The notes under the pieces are model-generated. The model was given only the letters and a program-made list of their open reading frames with translations. It did no database searches and was not told the DNA's origin. Positions 13,100 to 22,513 of a stretch of DNA of 40,988 nucleotides are shown here, piece after piece. Location: positions 1 to 40,988 of the forward strand of contig CALUIM010000015.1 in NCBI GenBank assembly GCA_944320725.1, in the 5' to 3' direction. Numbering within the stretch: position 1 is the first letter of the stretch; every line of letters starts with the position of its first letter. A program made the position numbers and the translations under genes. Source of the stretch: an uncultured Coriobacteriaceae bacterium (GTDB lineage: Bacteria > Actinomycetota > Coriobacteriia > Coriobacteriales > Coriobacteriaceae).

Positions 13100-15502
13100 C
13101 TATCCCTGCAACATCAATGAACGCTGCACGACACCAAGCTCATCGCGCCCGAGCATGCGCCACATGTGAAAGACGCAGCGGCTCGCAAGGTAGAAAAAGC
13201 CGTTGTCGGTGAGCAGCACCGCGGCATCGGCAATCTGGTTCGTCACCTCGCGCACCGGCGGCACGGGAATGTCGGCGGCATCGAGCATGCCGCGCGCCTC
13301 GGCGAGCGAAAGCTCCTCGGTCACGCCCATCTCCGTCTGCAGGGCGCGAAGCTCATCCGCCGCCATCTCGCTGACCTCCTCGCCCCGCGGGACAAGGCGG
13401 TAGCAGGCACGCGCGAGGTCCCTGGCACCGCGGTTCCAATACGCGAACGCCATGCGGTAGAAAAGGTAGGCGATGGCATCGCGGTCGTAGGTGATGCGCA
13501 GCCCGTGCTTGCAGACCTCGATGACTTCATCGAAGCGCTCGAGACGTGCGAGCACGTTCACGAGCATAAAATGCGCCTGCATTGAGGTCGACGCCATGTC
13601 GAGCAGTTTGCGCGCCTCGGGCAGCGCGGCCTCGTAGTTGCCCGCCTGTGCAAGCATATTGCATATATCACCCTGCGCGAAAAAGAGCGCATCTGGCACG
13701 CGCGCAAAACGCACGCGGTCATCTTCCTCAAACAAGGGCAGCAGGATGCGGCCGAGATGGTTGTCGCAGAAGCGGCTGCGCAGAGGCACATCGCTCATGA
13801 GCTCCTGGGCGGCACATGAGGCTTCGATCTCACCGATCAAGGCCGTCAGCCCCGCCATAGCGCCCTGTGGATCGGCCGAGGCACGCTGGCGCAGCTCGGA
13901 GAAACGCTTCATGAGCGCATCGCCGGGCTGCTCCATAACCTCGAGCTCGGATGCGGTATCTGCCAGCAGCAGCTCGCGCAGCGCAGGCGGCAACGGACGC
14001 GTATCGTGAGCCAGTGCGCACAGGACCTCGTCGCCGTGGATGGCGGGGACCGCAGCGACCTGGCAGCTGGCAAGACGCTCGGTTGCAATGCCGTCCCGCA
14101 GCCACGACGCATCGAGCTCGTGCGCGAGCGGCGCGAGCGTTGCCATAAACGCCGAGCGCTCGAAGCGCCAGCGCACCGGGCACGCGTCCTGCTCCAGATC
14201 ATGGCCCTCGACATAGCAGCACTCGATCGCAGGACTCGCCGCAAACGCCGCAGCACCAAGCACCAGCGCCATACGACCCGCGTACTCGCGCGCCACCGCA
14301 TCGCGTTCCGCATCATCGATGTCGCACCATCGCCGCAGCGATCGGTCGTAGCGCGAGCCCGGCATCATGGACGTCGCAGGAAGCGTGTAGCGTATAGCCA
14401 TCACGTGCTTGGCCGCATGACAGCGAAACTCATACTCCAGACGCACCACGCAGCCAAGCGATTCGCAAAGCGCGGCGAAGCGCGTTCTAATATCCCACTC
14501 TCCCCCAGGCTCGCACGTAACGCTGCCCAAGCAGGCCCACGGATTAGGAGCGGACATCTTGCTCAGCAGCGTCTCGACATAGCGCGTAACACCACACAGT
14601 GCGCGCTGGTCTATGATCGAGCAGGCGTGCTCGGTAGGCGAAGACGACGCCGGCTGCAAACCAAACCCCATGACATGCAGCACGCGACATATCCTGTTGA
14701 GCCCCGCCTCGGCACTCAGCACGCACAGCACATCCTTGCCGGAAAGCCCCGAGCGGTCGAAGTTGATATAGAAGCTCTCGATGCGCTCGATATACGCCAA
14801 GCTCAGCCCCACCTTCATCGAGATGGCACGCAGGCGCTCCAGGTCGATCTCGCGCAGCACGCGGCGTGCGAAGCGCTCGATGCCAGACGGGTTGACGTTG
14901 CCGTCGATGCGATAGAGCGCAGCGTCGATGGCATCGGGCAACGGAAGCGTTTGGAATCCCGCGAACAGCTCGACCGGCGCGTCAAGCGCATGCGACGCGA
15001 GGTCTTCCGATGGCACATCTGCGCACCCCGGCCCCTGGCTATCGTCAAACACGCAGTAGCGCAAAAACATCGATGCCATAAACAGCCGGTACGTGAGGCT
15101 GCGCTCGGTATTCCATGTCTTGGGCTCGCGCACCTCGCGCATGGTCCCCTCAATCGAGCCCCGATAGCGTCCGCGCGCTCGCATGGCAGAGCCGGCGCAC
15201 TTCACAAACACCGTGCCCTCACGATCGCCGTCATCGGGCACGATGGCAAAATCGGGCTCGCCATCGGGTTCATGGGAAATGGGGCGATTCACCTGGTAGG
15301 CGCCACCCGACTCGTTGACATACGCAATGATGGAAACCTGCGAGCCCCGTTCAAACTCAACGATGTAGCACGATCCCTTGTCCGGCATGCTGCAGGCATC
15401 CCAGATCACACCGTATGTTGTATCGGATCGCTGGCCGGGAAGGGCCGGCAGGTGCTTCCTCCGGGCGAGAAACGGCAATCGAAAAGATGCGGATCCGGAC
15501 AT
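13100..15502 (-). CDS. Large TPR-containing protein of unknown function
   Basis: An 800-residue protein with start ATG 15502 and AGGAGGG about 8 bases upstream. The N-terminal ~150 residues look beta-rich (SCYIVEFERGSQVSIIAYV). The middle is a mixed, Cys-containing region with no motif I can name. Residues ~630-740 look like tetratricopeptide helices (GNYEAALPEARKLLDMAS, ERFDEVIEVCKHGLRI, and the AYWNRGARDLARACYRLVP hairpin). The C-terminus continues helical. There is no signal peptide or membrane segment, so a cytoplasmic scaffold or regulatory role is plausible but unproven. It stands alone between tRNA-Arg and tRNA-Ser, both in the same direction. Codon use matches the core genome, so it seems native. 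Confidence 0.85.
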   Translation of the reverse strand: MSGSASFRLPFLARRKHLPALPGQRSDTTYGVIWDACSMPDKGSCYIVEFERGSQVSIIAYVNESGGAYQVNRPISHEPDGEPDFAIVPDDGDREGTVFVKCAGSAMRARGRYRGSIEGTMREVREPKTWNTERSLTYRLFMASMFLRYCVFDDSQGPGCADVPSEDLASHALDAPVELFAGFQTLPLPDAIDAALYRIDGNVNPSGIERFARRVLREIDLERLRAISMKVGLSLAYIERIESFYINFDRSGLSGKDVLCVLSAEAGLNRICRVLHVMGFGLQPASSSPTEHACSIIDQRALCGVTRYVETLLSKMSAPNPWACLGSVTCEPGGEWDIRTRFAALCESLGCVVRLEYEFRCHAAKHVMAIRYTLPATSMMPGSRYDRSLRRWCDIDDAERDAVAREYAGRMALVLGAAAFAASPAIECCYVEGHDLEQDACPVRWRFERSAFMATLAPLAHELDASWLRDGIATERLASCQVAAVPAIHGDEVLCALAHDTRPLPPALRELLLADTASELEVMEQPGDALMKRFSELRQRASADPQGAMAGLTALIGEIEASCAAQELMSDVPLRSRFCDNHLGRILLPLFEEDDRVRFARVPDALFFAQGDICNMLAQAGNYEAALPEARKLLDMASTSMQAHFMLVNVLARLERFDEVIEVCKHGLRITYDRDAIAYLFYRMAFAYWNRGARDLARACYRLVPRGEEVSEMAADELRALQTEMGVTEELSLAEARGMLDAADIPVPPVREVTNQIADAAVLLTDNGFFYLASRCVFHMWRMLGRDELGVVQRSLMLQG

Positions 15503-15695
15503 GAACGTGCCCTCCTAGCGGAACCGCACGCAGATGCCAAGCAACGACGACGGTAAGCGCGGTGATATACCCCTATTGTGCCCTGCCCGCACACGGCGCG
15601 CGGCGCGATTCTCGACGGACCCACAAACGGTCGATTCGCGGCATGAAAGGCAGGAATTCGCCGCTAAGCGGTGCGCTTGACCGTGGGCGCCAAAC

Positions 15696-15725
15696 AAAAA
15701 AAGAGCCCCTCGGTGAGGGGCTCTT
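15696..15725 (-). terminator. Terminator of the tRNA-Arg transcript
   Basis: AAGAGCCCCTC (15701-15711) and GAGGGGCTCTT (15715-15725) form an 11-bp perfect stem. On the minus strand it is followed by a T-run ending at 15696, just past the tRNA 3' end. Confidence 0.92.
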
Positions 15726-15737
15726 ACGCTGCGAAGA

Positions 15738-15814
15738 TGGTGCGGCATGTAGGATTCGAACCTACGACCTTTTGATTCGTAGTCAAACGCTCTATCCAGC
15801 TGAGCTAATGCCGC
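15738..15814 (-). tRNA. tRNA-Arg (anticodon ACG), CCA encoded
   Basis: On the minus strand it starts GCGGCATTAGCTCAGCTGG, has anticodon stem-loop TTTGA-CTACGAA-TCAAA with ACG, T-arm GGTTCGAATCC, and acceptor GCGGCAT/ATGCCGC with discriminator A at 15741. CCA is at 15740-15738. The ACG wobble A would need deamination to inosine by TadA. Confidence 0.96.
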
Positions 15815-15912
15815 AGCGCAAGGGATATAATCGCACCATCAACCGCACCCGTCAAGCACTTTTTTCAAAAATGACGAAACCGTGCCGAGCGGACGCGGAA
15901 CAGGCAAAGACG

Positions 15913-17199
15913 CTACGCGCCGATGACCTCCATGCCGCCCATGTAGGGACGCAGCACCTCCGGCACCGTAATGGTACCGTCGGCGTTCTGGTAGTTCTCC
16001 ATGATGGCAGCCATGGTGCGGCCGGTTGGCAGGCCCGAGCCGTTGAGCGTATGCAGAAGACGCACGCCCTTGAAATGCTCGGGGTCGCGGTACTTGATGT
16101 TCGCGCGACGTGCCTGGAAATCGCCGCAGTTCGAGCAGCTCGAAATCTCCTTGTACGCGTTGTAGCTGGGCAGCCACACCTCGATGTCGTAGGTCTGACG
16201 TGCCGAGAAGCCCAAATCGCCCGTGCACAGGCTAATCACGCGATACGGCAGACCCAGCTGCTGCAGGATGTACTCGGCCTCGTCAACCATGCTCTCGAGC
16301 TCGTCGTCGGACTGCTCGGGCGTGGCAAATTTCACCATCTCGACCTTGGTGAACTGATGCTGGCGAATGATGCCGCGCGTGTCGCGTCCAGCGCTGCCGG
16401 CCTCCTCGCGGAAGCACGGCGTACCGGCGGTATAGCGCAGCGGCAGCTCGGCGGCGTCGATGACCTCGCCGGCATGCAGGTTGGTGAGCGCGACCTCCGC
16501 CGTAGGAATGAGGAACTGGTCCTCGCCCGTGTGATAGGCATCATCCTCGAATTTGGGGAGCTGACCCGTGCCGTACATGATCTCGCGGTTCACGATCACC
16601 GGCGGGATGAACTCCTTGAAGCCACGGGAGATGTGCGTGTTCAGGAAGAAGTTCTGCAGAGCGCGGTCGAGCGCGGCACCGGCGCCGGCAAGCACGGTGA
16701 AGCGCGCGCCAGAGAGCTTGGCTCCGCGATCGAAGTCGAGGATGCCCAGGTCGGTGCCCAAATCCCAATGCGCCTTGGGCTCGAAGCCCTCGGCGGCGAA
16801 ATCGCGCGGCACACCCCAGCGACGACGCTCGGGGTTCTCGCTCTCATCCTTGCCAACGGGCGTCGCCTCGCAGGGAATGTTGGGCAGATGCGCCATGAAA
16901 TCGTTGAGCTCGGCCTCCAGGGCGCTGCGGCGCTCGGCGAGCGCGTCGATGTGCTCGTTGACCTCGCGCACCGCCTGCTTGGCCGCCTCGGCCTCATCAC
17001 GCTTGCCCTCGCGCATGAGCGCGCCGATCTTTTTCGATTCGGCGTTGCGCGTGGCCTGCAGCTCCTCGACCTTGGTGATGACGGCACGGCGCTCGCCATC
17101 GAGCTCGAAGAAGTGCTCTCGATCCCACGACGTCTGGCGGTTCGCCATCGCGGCATCGACCGCGTCGGGGTTTTCACGAACAAATTTGATGTCGAGCAT
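15913..17199 (-). CDS. serS: Seryl-tRNA synthetase
   Basis: A 428-residue class II synthetase that charges tRNA-Ser (and selenocysteine tRNA where present). The N-terminal ~100 residues form the long antiparallel coiled coil that grips the tRNA-Ser long variable arm ([20 protein letters not shown]...). The catalytic domain has motif 2 ([15 protein letters not shown]) and motif 3 near the end ([20 protein letters not shown]), with the usual C-terminal tail. ATG 17199 is preceded by GGAGGGATC. No T-box leader is seen upstream. It is divergent from the small membrane protein at 17321, and tRNA-Arg lies 99 bp past its stop. Confidence 0.97.
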   Translation of the reverse strand: MLDIKFVRENPDAVDAAMANRQTSWDREHFFELDGERRAVITKVEELQATRNAESKKIGALMREGKRDEAEAAKQAVREVNEHIDALAERRSALEAELNDFMAHLPNIPCEATPVGKDESENPERRRWGVPRDFAAEGFEPKAHWDLGTDLGILDFDRGAKLSGARFTVLAGAGAALDRALQNFFLNTHISRGFKEFIPPVIVNREIMYGTGQLPKFEDDAYHTGEDQFLIPTAEVALTNLHAGEVIDAAELPLRYTAGTPCFREEAGSAGRDTRGIIRQHQFTKVEMVKFATPEQSDDELESMVDEAEYILQQLGLPYRVISLCTGDLGFSARQTYDIEVWLPSYNAYKEISSCSNCGDFQARRANIKYRDPEHFKGVRLLHTLNGSGLPTGRTMAAIMENYQNADGTITVPEVLRPYMGGMEVIGA

Positions 17200-17320
17200 G
17201 ATCCCTCCGGTTGTTATCTCGACGCATAGGTACCTCGCAAAGGCTTTACGGGAAAAGCCTGCTTCGCCAGTATATACTTATACCGATATTGGCACCCCCG
17301 AGAAGGCGAGAAGCCGTTCC

Positions 17321-17491
17321 ATGGAATCGATTTTTAGCTTTTTATTTGAAACCCGCGCCGGCCTTGCAGTCCTGTTCTTCGGCGGCATCATCATCGTGGC
17401 CATCGCCGCGTTCGTGCTCGAGAAGCGCACGCACAAGATCTACGTCGACCGCGGGCCTGCCTCGGACGATGAGGATGGCTGGACCCTGTAG
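17321..17491 (+). CDS. Small single-pass membrane protein, unknown function
   Basis: A 56-residue peptide: a short polar N-terminus, a transmembrane helix at about residues 14-32 (GLAVLFFGGIIIVAIAAFV), then a basic EKRTHK segment and an acidic tail ending DDEDGWTL. The positive charges after the helix predict a cytoplasmic C-terminus. An AAGGCGAG sequence lies about 11 bases before ATG 17321. The next gene begins 32 bp downstream in the same direction, so the two are likely an operon. Not recognised as a known family. Confidence 0.65.
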   Translation: MESIFSFLFETRAGLAVLFFGGIIIVAIAAFVLEKRTHKIYVDRGPASDDEDGWTL

Positions 17492-17523
17492 ACATGCACG
17501 CTCCTGCAAGGTAGGTGAGGCAC

Positions 17524-18636
17524 ATGAGCTCGAAGCGGCGCTTCAATACGAACGACTTCGACACCAACATCGATCCGTTCAACGCCCCCAATCCCATCAT
17601 GCCTGGCGGCGAGCCTGATTTCTTGCAGCAAGAAACGCGCGATGTCGACGGTATCGAACGCGTCGTCTTGCGCAACGAGCGCAAAGAGCCGGGGCACTTC
17701 GCGCACCGCGCGCGCCTGCCTTGGAAGCGCCAGCAGCGCAATGCCTCACCGGTGCGAAGCGAATCTGACGAGCCGTCCTCGCACGCCCGCACAGCACCCG
17801 ACGCCGCCCCCACCAGGCGGCGGCCCGCACCCCCGCGCCGCTCGAATGAAGCCGGCGACACGCGGGGTAGCAAGCGCAAGCGTGGCTGCGGCTGCCTTGC
17901 CTTTTTGTTGGCCATGATGATCATAAGCTCGCTCGGCGGTGTGATCGCCAGCTGCAGCGACTCACTCGAAGCGGGTTTTGAGGACAGCTGGTCGTCGGAT
18001 GACACGTGGTCCGAGAGCTCCGACGGCTTTGTGAACGATGAGGAATACTACGACTACGACGTTGCCTACCAGCTGGAAGAAGACTTCGAAGACCTCTGCC
18101 AAGATGAGACGCGCGATATCATCGACGCCATGGCAGCAGGCGATGCAACGTATGCCGACCTCGTGGTGAGCGGCTTTACCGAGAGCCTCGACGTCTACCT
18201 GGGCATCTCCCCCGCCGATGCCGGTATCGACACGGCAGCTATCGCCCAGCAGATACTTGCCTCGGTTGACTACGATCTTGAAAGCGCCTATGCCTACACA
18301 TACGCCTCGGAAGATGGCTACGACCTCACCTGCACCGTCTACCTCGACTTCTCGATGATTGATGTCCGCGATCTCGCCTACGGGCTCTCCACGTTCGTCA
18401 GCGAGCACGACGATCTCGACCAGGCCATCTACAACGGGACGCTCACCGAGGAGGACAAGCAGCTCCTGCGCGATGAGCTTGCGCGGCTCATGAACACCCC
18501 CGAAACATATGAGACGTTCACTTATATCGATTACGTGGGCGCCGCCGCACTCGATGGCACCGAGCTTACGATCACCGACGGCATTGATGGCTGGATCGAC
18601 GAGTTCTCGATCGTCGTGGGCAATTCGGCATCCTAA
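17524..18636 (+). CDS. Membrane-anchored extracytoplasmic protein of unknown function
   Basis: A 370-residue protein. Residues 1-~118 are hydrophilic, with many Arg, Ser and Pro, and should be cytoplasmic. A single hydrophobic helix at about 123-145 (CLAFLLAMMIISSLGGVIASC) follows a KRKRGCG basic patch. The remaining ~225 residues are very acidic (DDTWSESSDG...), helical, and probably outside. Start ATG 17524 follows AGGTGAGG; an upstream GTG at 17515 is in frame but less well placed. It is likely co-transcribed with the small membrane protein 32 bp upstream and ends convergently 6 bp from bioY. I do not recognise the domain. Confidence 0.78.
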   Translation: MSSKRRFNTNDFDTNIDPFNAPNPIMPGGEPDFLQQETRDVDGIERVVLRNERKEPGHFAHRARLPWKRQQRNASPVRSESDEPSSHARTAPDAAPTRRRPAPPRRSNEAGDTRGSKRKRGCGCLAFLLAMMIISSLGGVIASCSDSLEAGFEDSWSSDDTWSESSDGFVNDEEYYDYDVAYQLEEDFEDLCQDETRDIIDAMAAGDATYADLVVSGFTESLDVYLGISPADAGIDTAAIAQQILASVDYDLESAYAYTYASEDGYDLTCTVYLDFSMIDVRDLAYGLSTFVSEHDDLDQAIYNGTLTEEDKQLLRDELARLMNTPETYETFTYIDYVGAAALDGTELTITDGIDGWIDEFSIVVGNSAS

Positions 18637-18642
18637 GACGCG

Positions 18643-19182
18643 CTACGAGCGCGCCACGTTGCTCGCAGCAAGCGCATGGTTGACCGCACGCGCAAGCGCG
18701 CAGGCGGCAATGAGCTTGACGATGTCGGGCACCACGAAGGGCAGCACCGCGACGGCGAGCGCGGCGGGAAGCTCCATGCCGCCCATGAACATAATCTGCA
18801 GCGTGCCCAGCGCATACGAAATGAGCAGCAGCGCGGCGCAGCCAAGCCCCGCAGCAGCCGCGCGTGGCATGCGCGAGATGCCCATGATGGTCGCAGCGGG
18901 CACCATGCCTACGAGAAAGCCCCACAAAAACCCGCCCGTAGGGCCAGCGAGCACACCGATGCCGCCCTGAAAGCCCGAAAACACCGGAAGTCCAATCGCC
19001 CCCAGCACAAGATACGCCGCCACCGTGAAGACGGCCTCGCGACGCCCTAGTACCTGCGGCACGAGCGCCACGGCGGGCGTTTGTAGCGTGAACGGAACCG
19101 GACCGAAGGGAATGGTGACCCATGCGCTGCAGGCAAGCAACGCGCAACACAGGCCACATTGAGCAATAGAACGCGAGGTCAT
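18643..19182 (-). CDS. bioY: Biotin transporter substrate-binding (S) component of an ECF system
   Basis: A 179-residue polytopic membrane protein with about six hydrophobic helices and the BioY marks PFGPVPFTLQT, GAIGLPVFSGFQGGIGVLAGPTGGFLWGF (as split blocks) and VLPFVVPDIVKL near the C-terminus. BioY binds biotin and works alone or with EcfA/EcfT energising subunits, which are not in this window. ATG 19182 follows ACGGAG at a suitable distance. It is divergent from the fab-acc cluster, whose accB product needs biotin, so import and use are linked by position. BirA regulation would be usual for bioY, but I cannot point to a BirA box. Confidence 0.93.
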   Translation of the reverse strand: MTSRSIAQCGLCCALLACSAWVTIPFGPVPFTLQTPAVALVPQVLGRREAVFTVAAYLVLGAIGLPVFSGFQGGIGVLAGPTGGFLWGFLVGMVPAATIMGISRMPRAAAAGLGCAALLLISYALGTLQIMFMGGMELPAALAVAVLPFVVPDIVKLIAACALARAVNHALAASNVARS

Positions 19183-19298
19183 CGTAGGTATCTCCGTCCT
19201 TCTTTCGCCATTCGCTACTGTGGAGTCCCTATGACGATAGCAGGCTTTCGCCGTATTTCCGAGATACACGTCTGAGCAATTTGCTACCGTACCAGAAG

Positions 19299-19341
19299 TA
19301 TTGACGCTTATTGAAATATCGTCAATAATAAACGGTATCAT
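19299..19341 (+). promoter_or_regulatory. fabH promoter with overlapping palindromic operator
   Basis: TATTGACG (19299-19306) and CGTCAATA (19320-19327) are a perfect 8-bp inverted repeat with a 13-bp spacer. The left half contains a -35 box TTGACG (19301-19306), with AATAAT 17 bp later at 19324-19329; TATCAT at 19336-19341 is an alternative -10. The dyad thus spans the promoter and would suit a repressor. The fabH GTG is 19 bp beyond. Confidence 0.6.
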
Positions 19342-19360
19342 ATCTGAAGGGGGTGCGCTC

Positions 19361-20326
19361 GTGGCGTTCAGCATCACAGGAACCGCATCGGCGCTTCCGG
19401 AGCGCTCCGTCACCAACGACGAGCTTTCAACGTTTCTCGACACCTCGGACGAGTGGATCTTCCCGCGCACCGGCATCAAGTCGCGTCGCGTGGTGACCAG
19501 CGAATCGCTCGACGAGCTTGCTTCCCGCGCCGCACGCGCGGCGCTCGAGGACGCCGGCATCACGGCCGCCGATCTAAGCCTCATCATCTGCACCACCACC
19601 ACGGGCGATCATCTGGTCCCAGCAGAGGCCTGCGCCATCGCCGCCGCGATTGGCGCGACATGCCCGGCGTATGACATCTCCGCTGCCTGCGCGGGCTTTG
19701 TCTTTGCGCTCGATATCGCCGACGGCTGGTTTGCACGCGGGCGCGGCAAGCACGTGCTGATTGTCTCGGCAGAAGAGATGACCCGTCTGGTTGACTGGAC
19801 CGACCGTGCCACCTGCGTGCTGTTTGGCGACGGCGCCGCAGCGGCTGTACTCGAGGCCGGCGGCGCAAGCCCGCTGTACCTCAACCTTACCTGCGATCCG
19901 CAGGTTGACGTCCTTGAGGTCCCCGGCATTGCCGGCTCCTCCCCGTTCAAGCAGCGCGACGATGAAGCGCGCGCCAACGTCCTCAGCATGCAGGGCCGCC
20001 GCGTCTTCAAATTTGGCGTGAGCACGATTTGCGATTCTGTGCACGCCATGTGCGACGCCTGCAACATCACACCCGCCGATATCGATCACTTCGTATTCCA
20101 CCAGGCCAACGAGCGCATCCTTGCCGCTGCAACCACGCGGCTGGGCGTTGAGAACGATCGCGTGGTGCGCCTCATCGAGCACACCGGCAACATCTCGAGC
20201 GCCTGCATCCCGCTCGCGCTCGACGAACTCGCCCGCTCGGGCAAGCTCGCATCCGGCCAACTCGTAGCCCTTGTGGGCTTTGGCGCCGGCCTCGACACCG
20301 GCGCATGCCTGCTGCGCTGGGCCTAA
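19361..20326 (+). CDS. fabH: 3-oxoacyl-ACP synthase III (KAS III)
   Basis: A 321-residue condensing enzyme that starts type II fatty acid synthesis by joining an acyl-CoA primer to malonyl-ACP. The triad is Cys110 (YDISAACAGF), His247 (HFVFHQAN) and Asn277 (EHTGNISS). GTG at 19361 is chosen because GAAGGGGGTG lies just before it and the protein then begins FSITGTASALPERSVTN, the normal FabH N-terminus; an upstream ATG would add about 20 residues inside the promoter. It is the first gene of the fab-acc cluster, followed by acpP 55 bp later. Primer preference (acetyl or branched-chain) cannot be read from sequence. Confidence 0.96.
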   Translation: MAFSITGTASALPERSVTNDELSTFLDTSDEWIFPRTGIKSRRVVTSESLDELASRAARAALEDAGITAADLSLIICTTTTGDHLVPAEACAIAAAIGATCPAYDISAACAGFVFALDIADGWFARGRGKHVLIVSAEEMTRLVDWTDRATCVLFGDGAAAAVLEAGGASPLYLNLTCDPQVDVLEVPGIAGSSPFKQRDDEARANVLSMQGRRVFKFGVSTICDSVHAMCDACNITPADIDHFVFHQANERILAAATTRLGVENDRVVRLIEHTGNISSACIPLALDELARSGKLASGQLVALVGFGAGLDTGACLLRWA

Positions 20327-20381
20327 CACACGTCGATAAAGCGCATCCGGCGCTTTGTATATCGAGATAAAGGAGAACATC

Positions 20382-20615
20382 ATGGCAGAATCCACCTTCG
20401 ATCGCGTTTGCAACATCATCCGTGAGAACGGCGGCACCTCCGACGTCGAGCTGACGCCCGAGACCACGCTTGCCGACGCCGGTCTCGACAGCCTCGCTTC
20501 CGTTGAGGCCGTCATCGCCTGCGAGGACGAGTTCGACATCGAGATCGACACCGACGCCAACCCCACCACCGTGGGCGAGGTCGTTGAGCTCGTCGAGTCC
20601 CTCATGGAGAACTAA
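20382..20615 (+). CDS. acpP: Acyl carrier protein
   Basis: A 77-residue acidic four-helix protein carrying the growing acyl chain on 4'-phosphopantetheine attached to Ser37 in GLDSLASVE. ATG 20382 is preceded by AAAGGAGAACATC. An upstream in-frame ATG at 20355 overlaps the ribosome binding site and is unlikely. fabK follows after 2 bp. Position between fabH and fabK fits the fatty acid role. Confidence 0.97.
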   Translation: MAESTFDRVCNIIRENGGTSDVELTPETTLADAGLDSLASVEAVIACEDEFDIEIDTDANPTTVGEVVELVESLMEN

Positions 20616-20617
20616 TC

Positions 20618-21562
20618 ATGCTGCGTTCCGAGATTTGCGACATCTTGGGCATTGAGAAGCCCGTCTTCCAGGGCGGCATGGCATGGATCGCCGATGCCAG
20701 CCTTGCCTCGGCTGTGTCCGAGGCGGGCGGGCTTGGCATCATCGCCGCCATGAACGCCAACGCCGACTGGCTGCGCGACCAGATCCATGAACTCAGGAGC
20801 AAGACGGACAAGCCGTTCGGCGTCAACGTGATGCTCATGAGCCCGTTTGCCGACGAGGTTGCCCAGGTGGTCATCGAGGAGCAGGTTCCCGTTGTGGTAA
20901 CGGGCGCCGGTAACCCCTCGAAGTACATGAAGGCCTGGCGCGAGGCCGGCATCAAGGTCATCCCTGTGGTGGCCTCGGTGGGCCTTGCCCGCATCCTCGA
21001 GCGCGCCGGCGCTACCGCCGTCGTTGCCGAGGGTGGCGAATCCGGCGGACACGTGGGCGAGGCTTCGACCATGGCACTCGTCCCGCAGGTTGTCGATGCG
21101 TTGCACATCCCCGTTATCGCCGCCGGCGGCATTGCCGATGGTCGTGGTGTCGCCGCAGCATTCATGCTCGGCGCCCAAGGTGTCCAGGTGGGCACCCGCT
21201 TCCTCGTGGCCGAGGAGTGCACCGTCTCCGAGGAGTACAAGGAGCGCGTCCTCAAGGCCAAGGACATCTCGACCATCGTCACCGGTCGCCGTACCGGCCA
21301 CGCTGTCCGCTGCCTCAAGACCCCCTTCACCACCACGTTCGCCAAGAAGGAGAGCGCGGGTGCGCCGATCGAGGAACTCGAGCAGATGGGCGCCGGCGCG
21401 CTGCGCAAGGCCGCCAAAGACGGCAACTACGACGAGGGCTCGTTCATGTGCGGCCAGATTGCCGGCCTGGTCTCCAAGCGCCAGACGGCGCGCGAGATCG
21501 TCGACGATTTGGTGAGCGGCGCGCAGAAGCTGCTTTCGGAGGCGAGCTCATGGGTCGCGTAG
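20618..21562 (+). CDS. fabK: Enoyl-ACP reductase II (FMN-dependent, FabK type)
   Basis: A 314-residue flavoprotein of the nitronate monooxygenase/FabK family that reduces trans-2-enoyl-ACP, the last step of each elongation cycle. Marks are PVFQGGMAWIADASLA at the N-terminus, the FMN/active-site block GGESGGHVGE, and AAGGIADGRGVAAA with the phosphate-binding loop. No FabI-type SDR reductase is encoded in the cluster, so FabK is probably the sole enoyl reductase here. FabK enzymes are not inhibited by triclosan. It overlaps fabD by 13 bp and follows acpP by 2 bp. Confidence 0.95.
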   Translation: MLRSEICDILGIEKPVFQGGMAWIADASLASAVSEAGGLGIIAAMNANADWLRDQIHELRSKTDKPFGVNVMLMSPFADEVAQVVIEEQVPVVVTGAGNPSKYMKAWREAGIKVIPVVASVGLARILERAGATAVVAEGGESGGHVGEASTMALVPQVVDALHIPVIAAGGIADGRGVAAAFMLGAQGVQVGTRFLVAEECTVSEEYKERVLKAKDISTIVTGRRTGHAVRCLKTPFTTTFAKKESAGAPIEELEQMGAGALRKAAKDGNYDEGSFMCGQIAGLVSKRQTAREIVDDLVSGAQKLLSEASSWVA

Positions 21563-22509
21563 CGCTGCTGTTTGCCGGCCAGGGTGCCCAGCACCCTGGC
21601 ATGGGCGTCGACATGATGGAGCGCGAAGACGCCGCCCGCGCCGTCTTCGAGATGGCCGATACCGTGCGCCCCGGCGTGAGCGAGCTTGTGCGTTCGGCCA
21701 CCGCCGAAGAGCTTGCCCAGACGAGCGTAACGCAGCCCACGGTCTTTGCCGTGGACCTGGCGTGCGCCCGCGCCCTTGCAGCGCACGGCGTTGCGCCCGC
21801 GGCTGTTGCCGGCTTCTCGCTTGGCGAGGTTGCCGCGCTCACCTTTGCCGGTGCTCTCACCGACGAGGAGGGCATGAAGCTCGTGTGCCATCGCGCCGAG
21901 CTCATGGCAGATGCTGCCGCGAAGCACCCCGGTGAGATGCGCGCCGTCATGAAGCTCGCGCCTGAAGAGGTCGAGCAGCTTGCCGCGCAGGCAGGCGACG
22001 CATGGCCGGTGAACTACAACAGTCCCAAGCAGACTGTTGTGGCCGGCACGCCCGAGGCCCTCTCCAAGCTCGATGGCCTCGTCAAGGCCGCGCGCGGCCG
22101 CTCGATGCGCGTCGCGGTGTCCGGCGCCTTCCATAGCCCCTTCATGGCCGAGGCCACCGAGGGCCTTACCGCCTACCTCACGCAGACAGGCGGCCTCAAC
22201 GAACCGGAGATCCCGGTGTACGCCAACCTCAACGCTGCGCCCTATCCCGCGGGTAGCAGCAATGAGGCGCGCACGGCGCGCGCCGACATCCTTGCCGCCC
22301 AGGCATCGCATCCGGTGCGCTGGGTCGATACGCTGCAGGCGCTCGCCGATGCCGGCATCGACACCTTCATCGAGGTTGGCCCCGGAAAAACGCTGACGGG
22401 TTTGGTGAAGCGCACGCTCGAGGGCGCCCATGCGCTCTCGTGTGAGACCGTCGAAGATCTCGACGCGGTGCTCGCCGCCCTCGCCGAGACGCCCGCCGAG
22501 GAGGCCTAA
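21550..22509 (+). CDS. fabD: Malonyl-CoA:ACP transacylase
   Basis: A 319-residue acyltransferase that moves malonyl from CoA to ACP, supplying the extender unit. Catalytic Ser90 sits in GFSLGE and His195 in SGAFHSPFM; the N-terminal LLFAGQGAQHPGMG is diagnostic. ATG 21550 lies inside the end of fabK (13-bp overlap), preceded by GGAGGCGAG-like bases, so translation is coupled. An extension of the same frame upstream runs through fabK and is not real coding. fabG starts 4 bp after the stop. Confidence 0.96.
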   Translation: MGRVALLFAGQGAQHPGMGVDMMEREDAARAVFEMADTVRPGVSELVRSATAEELAQTSVTQPTVFAVDLACARALAAHGVAPAAVAGFSLGEVAALTFAGALTDEEGMKLVCHRAELMADAAAKHPGEMRAVMKLAPEEVEQLAAQAGDAWPVNYNSPKQTVVAGTPEALSKLDGLVKAARGRSMRVAVSGAFHSPFMAEATEGLTAYLTQTGGLNEPEIPVYANLNAAPYPAGSSNEARTARADILAAQASHPVRWVDTLQALADAGIDTFIEVGPGKTLTGLVKRTLEGAHALSCETVEDLDAVLAALAETPAEEA

Positions 22510-22513
22510 GTTT

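Noticed and set aside
14006-15556. A 516-codon plus-strand frame opposite the TPR protein
   Set aside because: Shadow of the 800-residue gene, Arg/His-rich without motifs or a start site.
17200-17320. T-box leader upstream of serS
   Set aside because: No T-box consensus, specifier loop or terminator/antiterminator pair can be traced.
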